The translations under genes and the position numbers were made by a program. Shown here piece by piece: positions 25,207 to 34,797 of a stretch of DNA of 64,000 bases. Positions within the stretch are counted from its first letter, which is position 1. Each line of letters starts with the position of its first letter. Under the pieces are notes generated by a model, which worked only from the letters and a program-made list of their open reading frames with translations, made no database searches and was not told where the DNA came from. Origin of the DNA: CF-39 sp035651155 (lineage in GTDB: Bacteria > Chloroflexota > Limnocylindria > P2-11E); assembly GCA_035651155.1 (NCBI GenBank), contig DASRGG010000026.1, positions 3,640 to 67,639 of the forward strand, read 5' to 3'.

Positions 25207-25599
25207 CTACGCCGCCTTCGGTGCGACCAGCGCGCGCACGCGGGAGACGAGATCGTCGAGCTCGAACGGCTTCGTGACGTAGTCGGCGGCTCCGAGCTCG
25301 GCCGCGTACATCCGCTCGGAAAGGCCGAAGATCGCGGTGACGACGATCACCGGCATCTTCGCGATGCGGCCGTCGGCGCGCAGCTCGCGCAGCACCGAGA
25401 ACCCGTCACGTCTCGGCATCATGAGGTCGAGGATCATCAGGGACGGCTCCGAGGCGTCGACGAGACGCATCGCCTCATCGCCGTCGGTCGCGAGCTTCGC
25501 GTCGAGGCCCTCGTCCTTCAGGGCGCTCACGATCACGTCGCCGAGCGCTGCATCGTCCTCGACGACGAGGATGAGCGGGCGCCTGCGACGAGCGACTAC
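25207..25599 (-). CDS. Single-domain response regulator (CheY-like)
   Basis: About 130 residues with only a receiver domain: LILVVEDDAALGD (acidic pair), LMILDLMMPRRDGFSVL (phosphoacceptor Asp), VVTA (Thr), and YVTKPFELDDL (conserved Lys). It lacks an output domain and probably signals by protein contact. The start is unresolved: no ATG, GTG or TTG occurs near the expected N-terminus, only a GTA at 25599 overlapping the stop of the upstream Crp gene and eight bases after a good GGAG. Starts further upstream would lie deep in the Crp gene. Same operon as the Crp gene. Confidence 0.85.
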   Translation of the reverse strand, partial: VVARRRRPLILVVEDDAALGDVIVSALKDEGLDAKLATDGDEAMRLVDASEPSLMILDLMMPRRDGFSVLRELRADGRIAKMPVIVVTAIFGLSERMYAAELGAADYVTKPFELDDLVSRVRALVAPKAA

Positions 25600-26273
25600 A
25601 GCCGGATCTCCTTTTGGAGCTTGTCGCGATCGCGGATCACGATGTGCCTCCGCTTGATCTCGATGATCTCCCGACGCTCGAGGTCGCCGAGCACACGGTT
25701 CACGGACACGCGGGACGCGCCGATGAACGCGGCCAGCTCGTCTTGCGTGAGCGTGAGCTCCAGCTTCTCGCTGCCGTCGTTCTGCGCGAGGTCGAGCAGG
25801 TACTTGGCCACGCGGCTCGGGACGTCGAGGAAGATGAGGTCCTCGACGCGGTCGGAGAGCCGGCGGATCGTCTTCGCGAGCGCGTCGAGCACCACGCGCA
25901 CGGCCGCCGGGTGGGTCTCCAGGAAGGCGAGGAAGTCGTCGCGCGCGAGGAGCGCGGCGCGGGTGTCCTCGAGCGCCGTCGCCGACGCGGAGCGCGGGCT
26001 GCCGTCGAAGAGCGCGAGCTCGCCGAAGTGGTCGCCCGTCCGCATGATCGCGACGAGCGCTTCCTGCCCGAATTCTCCGGGGAGCGCGATCTTCACCGCG
26101 CCGTCGAGGACGACGTACAGGTGGGTGCCCGGATCGTCCTTCCGAAAGAGCGTCTCGCCGCGCTTGAACGTCCGCATGCGCACGCGCTCCGCCAGCTGCA
26201 GGAGCTCCGTTTCGGGAAGCTTGCTGAACAGGGGGTAGCGCCGGAGGTGCTCGGCAAGACGTGACTCGGGCAC
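25596..26273 (-). CDS. Crp/Fnr-family transcriptional regulator
   Basis: A 225-residue regulator. The cyclic-nucleotide-binding jelly roll spans about 15-130 with GDHFGELALFDGSPRSASATA, close to the cAMP-binding FGELALL..PRAAT consensus, so cAMP or a similar ligand is plausible. A long dimer helix follows and the C-terminal HTH (about 172-220) reads LTQDELAAFIGASRVSVNRVLGDLERREII. No Cys cluster for Fe-S is present. The large class III cyclase gene at 31608 could supply cAMP, but that link is inference. It diverges from the HTH-nucleotidase-like gene and precedes a response regulator. Confidence 0.9.
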   Translation of the reverse strand: MPESRLAEHLRRYPLFSKLPETELLQLAERVRMRTFKRGETLFRKDDPGTHLYVVLDGAVKIALPGEFGQEALVAIMRTGDHFGELALFDGSPRSASATALEDTRAALLARDDFLAFLETHPAAVRVVLDALAKTIRRLSDRVEDLIFLDVPSRVAKYLLDLAQNDGSEKLELTLTQDELAAFIGASRVSVNRVLGDLERREIIEIKRRHIVIRDRDKLQKEIRL

Positions 26274-26340
26274 GAGATCGAATGGTACGTCGCACCTCGC
26301 TCACTCACTCACTTGACGGACGTGCGAGCATCGACCGCCC

Positions 26341-27252
26341 GTGGATACGGATACCACCGTTCGCGTCGGCGAGGCGTACATCTCGGGCGCGCTGACCGCG
26401 CTCGAAGACGGCGCCCGCACGCGACTCTTCTACGAGCTCCTCGCCGAGGTGGCCGGAACGGCGGGCCTCCGCGCCTACCTTCCCCACCGCGTGACCGACC
26501 CGGTCGCGGCGGCACACCTCGATCCGCGCGCCGTGTACGACATCGATCGCGCGCACGTCACCGGATCGCGCGTCGTCGTGGCCTATGCCGGTATCCCTTC
26601 ATTCGGCGTGGGCATCGAGGTGGAGCTGGCGCGAGAGCACGGGATCCCGGTCATCCTCGTCGTCGAGCGTGATCGCACCGCCTCGCGCCTCCTCCTCGGG
26701 AATCCCGCGGTCGTGGAGGTCGTGCGCTTCGCCGATCTCGACGGCCTGCGCCGCTCGCTCGTCGCCGCGCTCGAGCGCGTGCGCGACGTCGTCGCGAGCG
26801 AGGTGCGCCAGGCGGTCTCAGATGACGTCGTCGTCCAGCGGTTCCTCGCGTCGCTCGAGCAGGCGCGGCATCTCCCGGATGGCGAGGTCGCCGCGCTCCT
26901 GCGCATCGGGGAGCTCGACGGCGAAGCCGCGACGGCGATCCGCGACGCGGTGGCGACCGGCCGCCTCTTCGGCGCCGGCCTGCGTGACCTGGTCGGGCGG
27001 TACGCGCTGCGTGGCGCGGAGCTTGGGGCGTTCGTCCTTCGCGAGGTGCTCGAGCGGCCGCTGACGGAGGTCGCGCGGATGCTGGGGAGCGATCCGCGCA
27101 CCGTGAAGCGGCGGCTCGAGACCGCGCGTTCGCGCATCGGACTTCCAGACGACGCGACGGGCCCGGACATCGCACAATGGTTGGTGACCGAGCTCATCGC
27201 GCCGCCGACGCGGGCGCTGCAGCTCCATCTTTTCGACGGGAGACGGGTGTAA
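26341..27252 (+). CDS. Nucleoside 2-deoxyribosyltransferase-like protein with C-terminal HTH
   Basis: A 303-residue protein with an unusual two-part layout. Residues about 5-130 look like the nucleoside 2-deoxyribosyltransferase / TIR-like Rossmann fold: VGEAYISGALTALEDG near the start, IDRAHVTGSRVVVAYAG, and SFGVGIEVELAREHGIPVILV, where the Gly and Glu are the usual active-site region. A helical middle follows. Residues about 240-285 contain an HTH: LTEVARMLGSDPRTVKRRLETARSRIG. It may hydrolyse or sense a nucleotide and act on DNA, but no activity is proven. The start is GTG, divergent from the Crp gene. Confidence 0.65.
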   Translation: MDTDTTVRVGEAYISGALTALEDGARTRLFYELLAEVAGTAGLRAYLPHRVTDPVAAAHLDPRAVYDIDRAHVTGSRVVVAYAGIPSFGVGIEVELAREHGIPVILVVERDRTASRLLLGNPAVVEVVRFADLDGLRRSLVAALERVRDVVASEVRQAVSDDVVVQRFLASLEQARHLPDGEVAALLRIGELDGEAATAIRDAVATGRLFGAGLRDLVGRYALRGAELGAFVLREVLERPLTEVARMLGSDPRTVKRRLETARSRIGLPDDATGPDIAQWLVTELIAPPTRALQLHLFDGRRV

Positions 27253-27258
27253 GGCCGC

Positions 27259-27366
27259 ATGAGCAAAGGGCAGCGCAAGCAGAAGACGACGGGCAAGCTG
27301 GGCTGGCGCAGCAAGAAGGCGAACCACGGGCGCAAGCCCGGGATGGGTCGCGGCAAGCGCAACTAG
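27259..27366 (+). CDS. 35-residue basic protein, bL37-like ribosomal protein candidate
   Basis: A short, very basic ORF starting with MSKGQRKQKTTGKLGW and containing SKKANHGRKPGMGRG. The KANHGxxP core is, as I recall it, the hallmark of bL37, a mini ribosomal protein of mycobacteria. The ORF begins six bases after the upstream gene and is followed by a clear terminator, which supports it being real. The match is from memory and in an apparently non-actinobacterial genome, so the ribosomal role is a hypothesis; a DNA/RNA-binding peptide is the alternative. Confidence 0.6.
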   Translation: MSKGQRKQKTTGKLGWRSKKANHGRKPGMGRGKRN

Positions 27367-27394
27367 GGCCAGCGCGCGCGGCCACGAAGAACAA

Positions 27395-27420
27395 AACACC
27401 CCGCCGTCTGGCGGGGTGTT
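27395..27420 (+). terminator. Rho-independent terminator
   Basis: An 11-bp perfect stem (AACACCCCGCC and complement) with a GTCT loop ends in GTGTTTCGC. It follows the mini basic protein gene and also faces the convergent basic-repeat gene, so it may serve both directions (an A-rich AAAACA precedes it). Confidence 0.85.
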
Positions 27421-27441
27421 TCGCTGTCTAGTGGAGGGCGT

Positions 27442-27843
27442 CTAGCGGCGGCGAGTGCTCTTGCGGCGTCCGGCGGACGTACGCGCGGTGGCCTTCTTCC
27501 GGGCGGTGGTCTTCTCGCGCGCGGCCGTCTTCTTGCGGGCCGTGGTCTTGCGGCGGCCGGTGGACTTTCGGGCCGTCGTCTTCGTTCGGCCGGCCGACGC
27601 GCGCGCCGTGGTCTTCGTGCGCGCGGTCGTCTTCTTGCGCGCGGTCGTCTTCTTCCGTGCGGTGGTCTTCTCGCGCGCTCCGCCTCCGGTCGCGGCACGA
27701 CCGGCCGCGGATGGTCCGCCCGTGTCGGATCCGCTCACGGGCGTCGGCGGCGGCGGTGTGGGCTGCGCGGGCTGCGGTGACGGCCAAACCGAACCAGGCT
27801 GCTGCTCGCTGGACCAGTCGGAGCCGCGGTTCTCAGACTGCAT
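27442..27843 (-). CDS. KTTAR-repeat basic protein, histone H1-like
   Basis: A 133-residue two-part protein. Residues 1-55 are Pro, Ser and Thr-rich with no fold visible. Residues about 56-133 are tandem pentapeptides of the KTTAR/KKTTAR kind with variants such as ASAGR and KSTGR, giving an extremely Lys/Arg/Thr/Ala-rich tail like histone H1 C-termini and bacterial HU/Hc1 extensions. Such tails condense DNA or bind RNA. No enzymatic motif exists. A related tail occurs in the glyoxalase-fold protein near 41.4 kb. Role as a nucleoid protein is inferred. Confidence 0.7.
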   Translation of the reverse strand: MQSENRGSDWSSEQQPGSVWPSPQPAQPTPPPPTPVSGSDTGGPSAAGRAATGGGAREKTTARKKTTARKKTTARTKTTARASAGRTKTTARKSTGRRKTTARKKTAAREKTTARKKATARTSAGRRKSTRRR

Positions 27844-27899
27844 ACTTCCTCCCCGTTCATTCGCGATCGGCGGCGATCGCGAACGTCATAACGCGTCCG

Positions 27900-29132
27900 T
27901 CACGTGGCTGCAAGCGCGCTCGCGTCTCGACCCGGCGTCGCGACGGCGTCGTCGGGGAGAAGCCGCACGAACACCTCGCTCGCGAGCAGTCTTCCGCGCG
28001 GCGTGAGGCGCGCGCGATCGGACGACACGGAGACGAGGCCGAACCGCATGACGTCGCGCAACGCGCCGCGCACCCGCGCGGCGTGCGCGCCGCCGAAACG
28101 CGCGGCGTAGGCGCCCAGATCGAGCCCCTCGGACAGTCGCAGCGCGAGCATCGCCGCGTCGACCGCCTCGTCCGCGTGTGGATCGGGGATGCGCGGCTCG
28201 CCGCGGTCGACGGCCTCGAGGTACGCGGGCAACGCGGCCGGGCGCCGCGAACGGCCGCCGCCCAGATGGCTGTGCGCCCCGGCGCCGACGCCGAGCCACT
28301 CGCCGTTCCGCCAGTACACGAGGTTGTGCTCGCATTCCGCGCCGGGACGTGCCCAGTTCGCGATCTCGTAGTGGCGGTAGCCGGCCGCGCGCAGGGACCG
28401 CTCGGCGATGCGATAGAGACGCGCCACGGCCTCGTCCCGCGGCGCCGCCCTGTCCGCGCGCTCACGCCAGCGGCGCAGGCTCGGCCAGCCGCCGCCGGGC
28501 CAGTTCGCGACCGCCTCCTCGGGCTCGAGGACGAGCTCCAGCGGGTAGCACGACAGATGGTCCGGGCCCAGCGCGACCGCGCTGGCGAGGTCCGCGCGCC
28601 AGGCATGGAGGGTCTGGCCGGGCCACCCGAAGATGAGGTCGAGGCCGACCGCAAGCCCGACCGAGCGTGCCGCGGCGACGGCGGGTGCCACATCGCCCGG
28701 CTGGTGGGTGCGTCCGAGCGCGGCGAGGCCCGCGGTCGCGAAGGACTGCGCGCCCAGCGAGAGGCGCGTGATGCCGAGGGCACGCCACGCGTCGAGCCGC
28801 GCTCTGTCGAGCGTCGCGGGGTTCGCCTCGACGGTCGCCTCGACCGGGCGCAGATCGAATGCATCGCGCAGCGCCGCGGCGAGCGACGCGATCTCGCCGG
28901 GCTCCAGCAGGCTCGGCGTCCCGCCGCCGACGTACAGCGTACGGATCTCCGGCCGGCCGAGCGCACCGCCCTGCTCGCGGATCTCGCGCGCGAGCGCCGC
29001 CATGTACCGAGCGCGAAGCGTCGACGTCGCCGGCGCCGTCGCGAAGTCGCAATACGGACACCGTGCGGCGCAGAAGGGCACGTGCACGTACAGCGAGATC
29101 GGCCGGCGGAGGGCGCGGCGCGCTCCGGTCAT
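27900..29132 (-). CDS. hemW: Radical SAM HemW-type (coproporphyrinogen III oxidase-like) protein
   Basis: A 410-residue radical SAM protein. The cluster motif is CAARCPYC (Cys at about 21, 25, 28) preceded by LYVHVPF, matching HemW/HemN. Further family signs are TLYVGGGTPSLL, SLGAQSF, DLIFGWPGQT and a C-terminal helical HemN_C-type region. HemW is thought to be a haem chaperone rather than an oxidase; the N-terminal extension of true HemN is absent. The ATG at 29132 overlaps the stop of the upstream gene. It is in the same strand group as lepA, a very common pairing. Confidence 0.9.
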   Translation of the reverse strand: MTGARRALRRPISLYVHVPFCAARCPYCDFATAPATSTLRARYMAALAREIREQGGALGRPEIRTLYVGGGTPSLLEPGEIASLAAALRDAFDLRPVEATVEANPATLDRARLDAWRALGITRLSLGAQSFATAGLAALGRTHQPGDVAPAVAAARSVGLAVGLDLIFGWPGQTLHAWRADLASAVALGPDHLSCYPLELVLEPEEAVANWPGGGWPSLRRWRERADRAAPRDEAVARLYRIAERSLRAAGYRHYEIANWARPGAECEHNLVYWRNGEWLGVGAGAHSHLGGGRSRRPAALPAYLEAVDRGEPRIPDPHADEAVDAAMLALRLSEGLDLGAYAARFGGAHAARVRGALRDVMRFGLVSVSSDRARLTPRGRLLASEVFVRLLPDDAVATPGRDASALAAT

Positions 29133-29638
29133 CGCCGCACCCCTCCGAGGGGATCCGGGAGCCCGGCATCCGCGCTGAGCTCGGCGGTCTTCGCGAGATC
29201 GACGAGCCACTCGCGGGACTCGTGGATGAACGCGAGCAGGTGCGTCGGCTTCCATTCCGCCTCGCTCACGACGCGCTCCTCGCCGAACTCGGGCAGCAGC
29301 AAAACGTAGGCGGTCTGCCGGTCGACGAGCCGAGCGTTGGAGACGCCGTACCCGCCGAGGCGGTCCGCGCCGAGCGCGGTGAGCACCGAGGCGCGCAGCG
29401 GCGCCAGGACCGCACCCAGCCGCTCGTCGGTGCCGTCCAGCTCGATGCCCGATGCGGCGCGCAGCGACACGCCGGCGCGCGCCGCGTACAACCCCTCGAG
29501 CAATCCACGCGTCTCGCGCGAGAGCGCCGACCACATCGCGAGCGCGTCACCGGTCTGCGCCGCGCGCAGGAACGTGGACGCGGCGAGCTGCGCCGGATGC
29601 TCGAACTGGAGCTTGGGCCGCTTCATCGAAGAAGCCAC
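29129..29638 (-). CDS. Conserved-looking hypothetical protein between lepA and hemW
   Basis: A 169-residue protein, not recognised. It appears soluble with mixed helix/strand and no signal peptide. It contains an N-terminal KRPKLQFEHPAQLA segment and a C-terminal half with several Trp and acidic residues. Its stop overlaps the hemW ATG by four bases, so it is translated with hemW. Alternative starts are the first or the fifth Met (MASSMKRP). Function unknown. Confidence 0.65.
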   Translation of the reverse strand: MASSMKRPKLQFEHPAQLAASTFLRAAQTGDALAMWSALSRETRGLLEGLYAARAGVSLRAASGIELDGTDERLGAVLAPLRASVLTALGADRLGGYGVSNARLVDRQTAYVLLLPEFGEERVVSEAEWKPTHLLAFIHESREWLVDLAKTAELSADAGLPDPLGGVRR

Positions 29639-29696
29639 TCCGAACAGCCGGCCGCGAGGAGAGGGGCACCCGGCGTTCGCCGCCGACAGGACGCCG

Positions 29697-31505
<1,809 letters not shown>

Positions 31506-31607
31506 CGCGTCCAGTATCGGGGGACGATCAGGAGCGCGCGGTTGGCCAGGGCGGCGAGCGCCGCGGGAACGATGCGTTCGAGCCGCCGGGGGTGTCAGAA
31601 TCCCCGG

Positions 31608-34600
31608 ATGCCGGAGGAGCGGCGCGTCGTCACGGTACTGTTCGCCGACGTCACCGGATCCACCGCGATCGGCGAGTCGAGCGATCCGGAGGACGTGCGC
31701 GCGCTGCTGGGCCGGTACTACGCCATCGCGCGCGAGGTGATCGCCGCGCACGGCGGGACGCTCGAGAAGTTCATCGGCGACGCCGTGATGGCGGTCTTCG
31801 GCATCCCGCAGGCGCACGGCGACGACGCGGAGCGCGCGCTCGCCGCGGCGCTCGAGCTCCGGGACCGCGTCGTGCGTGATCCCCAGACATCGGCGCTCGC
31901 CCTGCGCATCGGCGTGAACACGGGTGAGGTCGTGGCCGCGCGCGAGACCGCCGGCGGCGATTTTCTCGTCACGGGCGACGCCGTGAACGTCGCCGCGCGC
32001 CTCCAGCAGAGCGCGGAGCCGGGCGCGATCCTCGTGGGCGAACGCACCTGCCGCGCCGCGCGCGGCTTCCGCTTCGGCGAGGAACAGCGCATCGCGGTGA
32101 AAGGCAAGCGCGAACCGATCGGTGGGAGCACGCTGCTCGAGCGCACCTCGGAGCACCGCGCACCGCGAACGCCGTTCTTCGGGCGGGAGCACGACCTGGC
32201 ACAGCTGCGTCTTGTCGCCGAGCGTGCGTTCAGCGAACGCCGGCCGCAGCTCGTCACGATCACCGCCCCCGCCGGCACCGGCAAATCGCGTCTGGTCGAC
32301 GAGTTCGTCGCACGCCTGGGCGGCGGCGTCACCGTGGCCACCGCGCAGTGCCTGCCGTACGGCGCGGCCGTCACATTCCTCCCGCTGCGCGGCCTCGTTC
32401 GTGGCTTGCTCGGCACGCGGAACGACGACGAGGTACCCGGCAGGTTGCGCGAGACGTTCATGGCAGCCGGCTACGCCGAGGACGACGCCGCCCGCCTCGC
32501 GTCGCTCATCGGAGCGACGCTCGGCGACGCGAACGAGCGGCACGATCGCGACGAGATCTTCTCGGCGTGGCGGCTGCTGATCGAAACGCTGGCCACCGTC
32601 GGGCCGCTCGTCGTCGTCTTCGAAGATCTCCATTGGGCATCGGATACGCTGCTCGACCTCGTCGAGCACGTGACCATCGCACGCACCAACGCGCCGCTCG
32701 TCATGGTCGCGCTGGCGCGGCCCGAGCTGCTCGACCGGCGCGCCGCCTGGGGTGGCGGGCGGCGCAGCTTCACCTCGCTCGCGCTCGAGCCACTCTCCGA
32801 GACCGAGACGCGCGCGCTCGTGAACCTGCTCACCGAAGGCGTGCCCGGCCAGATCGCCGATCGCATCGTCGAGCGCGCGGGCGGTAACCCGTTCTTCGCG
32901 GGCGAGCTCGTGCGCGCGTACGAGGCCAGGAGGCGGGAGGCAACCGACGACTCCGACATCGTTCTGCCCGACACGGTGCACGCCACCGTCCTCGCGCGGA
33001 TCGACGGCCTGACGCGCGAGCAGCGGGAGATCCTCGAGTACGCCGCCGTCGCCGGCCGCACCGCGCGCGCGTCCGCGCTCCGTGCGCTGCTGCCGGCCAT
33101 GGCACCCGCCGTCGTGCGCGACACGCTCGAGACGCTCGTCGAGCGCGAGTTCCTCGTCCCGCAGGGCGCCGGCGCCTACACGTTCCGCCACATCGTCATC
33201 CGCGAGGTCGCATACGCGACCCTCCCGCGCGCCGAGCGGGCGCGCGCACATGTTCGGTTGGCGTCGTGGCTCGAGCACGACACCGACGCGCGCGCGAACG
33301 AGCTCGCGGAGCTCGTCGCGTACCACTACCGGCAGGCGCTCGCGCTGACCCCCGGGGGCCGGCTGCCCGAGGGGCTCGACGTCACTACGGTCATCGTGGC
33401 GCTGGAACGCGCCGCGAGGGTCGCATCGGCCGGGGCCGCGTACGCCGAGGCACGCCAGCAGATCCGCGAAGCGATCCGCCTCGCCCCGGAAGCGGACCGA
33501 CTGCGCCTCGAGGAGCTGCTTGGCGATGCGATGCAATTCGGCGACAGTGCGATCGGCGGATACGCCGAGGCGTTCGCACGGTGGGAGGCGGGCGGCGCCG
33601 CCGACCCCGCGATCGGCGCCCGCCTCCTCGTGAAGCGGCTGGGCGTCGCGGGCCGATGGGCTGGGTCGCTCACGAGGCCGCTGCTGCCGGACGAGTTCGC
33701 TCGTCTCGGCGCGCGTGCGCGCGAGCTCCTGGATGCCGCGCCCGATCCGTTCCTCGAGGCGAAGCTCGCGTGCGCGAGCGCGTTCGACCAGACGTTGTCC
33801 AGAGTCATCGGTCGCGCCGGCGTGAACGATCTCCTGACACGGGTCCGCGGCGCGCGCGCGTTCTTCAAGGCGCGCGGCGACGCGGAGGCCGAGAGCGAGT
33901 CGCTCGACGCTCTCGCGGCCATCCATCGCGCGACCGGGGAGTACGCGTCGGCACTCGCGGCGCAGGAGGAGCGGCTCGCCATGGCGGAGCGGCTCGGCAT
34001 CCTCGAGCGGGTCGATGCCGCGGGCGTCATGCTGTGGGATCTCGTGTATCTCGGCCGGTACGCGGAAGCGGTCGACGCGTACGCGCGGGCGCGCGGCGTC
34101 CTCCGCGCCGGCGAGCCGGACTACATGCTTCCGCACGTCGTCGCGTGGGCGGCCTACGCGGCGATGCTGTGTGGTCGATGGGACGAGGCGCTGCGGTTCG
34201 GCGACCGCCTCGTCGAGATGCGCGATGAGTCGCCGGTCCCGCCGGGCCGCTTCACGTTCCCGGGCTGGGTGGCTGCGCTCCGCGTCGCGAGCGCGCGGCA
34301 GGACACGACGCGGGTGGCGCGGTACGGCAGCGCCTTTCGCGCCACCGCGAACCTCGCCGAGATCGCGTCCGACAGCGCGCGGCACATGTGGGAGGCGGTG
34401 CTCGAGAACGACGCGCGGATCGCTCGAGAGGCGCTGCGGGATCCGTCCGGCAGTCGCGACCGCAAGGCGGAGCTCATCGCGCTCATCCTCTTCGATGCCG
34501 CGGAGCCGGTCGGCGAAGACGATCTGCGGACGGTCGAGGCCCAGGCGATGGCGGACCCGCCGGTCCTGACCGCCCGCATCACCCTCGCGCGCGCCCTGAA

Positions 34601-34790
34601 CGACGGCACCGACCGGGTGCGATCCGCGATCGCCACGCTCGACGCTGGAGAGCTCGTGCCCGACGCCGCGCGTGCGGCGACGCTGCTCGCGCTGCGTACG
34701 CACGACCACGCGGATCGTGCCGACGCCGAGCGGCGCCTGGTGCTGCTCGGCGACCGGGCATACCTGCAGAAGCTCGCGGAGGAGTGGTGA
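31608..34790 (+). CDS. Class III adenylate/guanylate cyclase fused to AAA-type ATPase and TPR-like repeats
   Basis: A 1060-residue signalling protein. The cyclase domain (about 5-175) keeps both metal Asp residues (Asp14 in LFADVTGST and Asp58 in EKFIGDAV), Lys54, and the GDAVNVAARL catalytic segment with Asn and Arg, so it should be active. A STAND/AAA ATPase follows, with Walker A APAGTGKS at 220-227 and VVVFEDLHW as Walker B. The C-terminal 500 residues are helical and TPR-like. Such proteins integrate an unknown signal into cAMP. An inverted repeat CCGGGG/CCCCGG stands just before its ATG. It diverges from lepA. Confidence 0.9.
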   Translation: MPEERRVVTVLFADVTGSTAIGESSDPEDVRALLGRYYAIAREVIAAHGGTLEKFIGDAVMAVFGIPQAHGDDAERALAAALELRDRVVRDPQTSALALRIGVNTGEVVAARETAGGDFLVTGDAVNVAARLQQSAEPGAILVGERTCRAARGFRFGEEQRIAVKGKREPIGGSTLLERTSEHRAPRTPFFGREHDLAQLRLVAERAFSERRPQLVTITAPAGTGKSRLVDEFVARLGGGVTVATAQCLPYGAAVTFLPLRGLVRGLLGTRNDDEVPGRLRETFMAAGYAEDDAARLASLIGATLGDANERHDRDEIFSAWRLLIETLATVGPLVVVFEDLHWASDTLLDLVEHVTIARTNAPLVMVALARPELLDRRAAWGGGRRSFTSLALEPLSETETRALVNLLTEGVPGQIADRIVERAGGNPFFAGELVRAYEARRREATDDSDIVLPDTVHATVLARIDGLTREQREILEYAAVAGRTARASALRALLPAMAPAVVRDTLETLVEREFLVPQGAGAYTFRHIVIREVAYATLPRAERARAHVRLASWLEHDTDARANELAELVAYHYRQALALTPGGRLPEGLDVTTVIVALERAARVASAGAAYAEARQQIREAIRLAPEADRLRLEELLGDAMQFGDSAIGGYAEAFARWEAGGAADPAIGARLLVKRLGVAGRWAGSLTRPLLPDEFARLGARARELLDAAPDPFLEAKLACASAFDQTLSRVIGRAGVNDLLTRVRGARAFFKARGDAEAESESLDALAAIHRATGEYASALAAQEERLAMAERLGILERVDAAGVMLWDLVYLGRYAEAVDAYARARGVLRAGEPDYMLPHVVAWAAYAAMLCGRWDEALRFGDRLVEMRDESPVPPGRFTFPGWVAALRVASARQDTTRVARYGSAFRATANLAEIASDSARHMWEAVLENDARIAREALRDPSGSRDRKAELIALILFDAAEPVGEDDLRTVEAQAMADPPVLTARITLARALNDGTDRVRSAIATLDAGELVPDAARAATLLALRTHDHADRADAERRLVLLGDRAYLQKLAEEW

Positions 34791-34797
34791 CCCGCCG

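Noticed and set aside
27480..27680. Regularly spaced direct repeats suggesting a CRISPR array
   Set aside because: The repeats are about 15 bp without unique spacers and encode KTTAR pentapeptides in frame.
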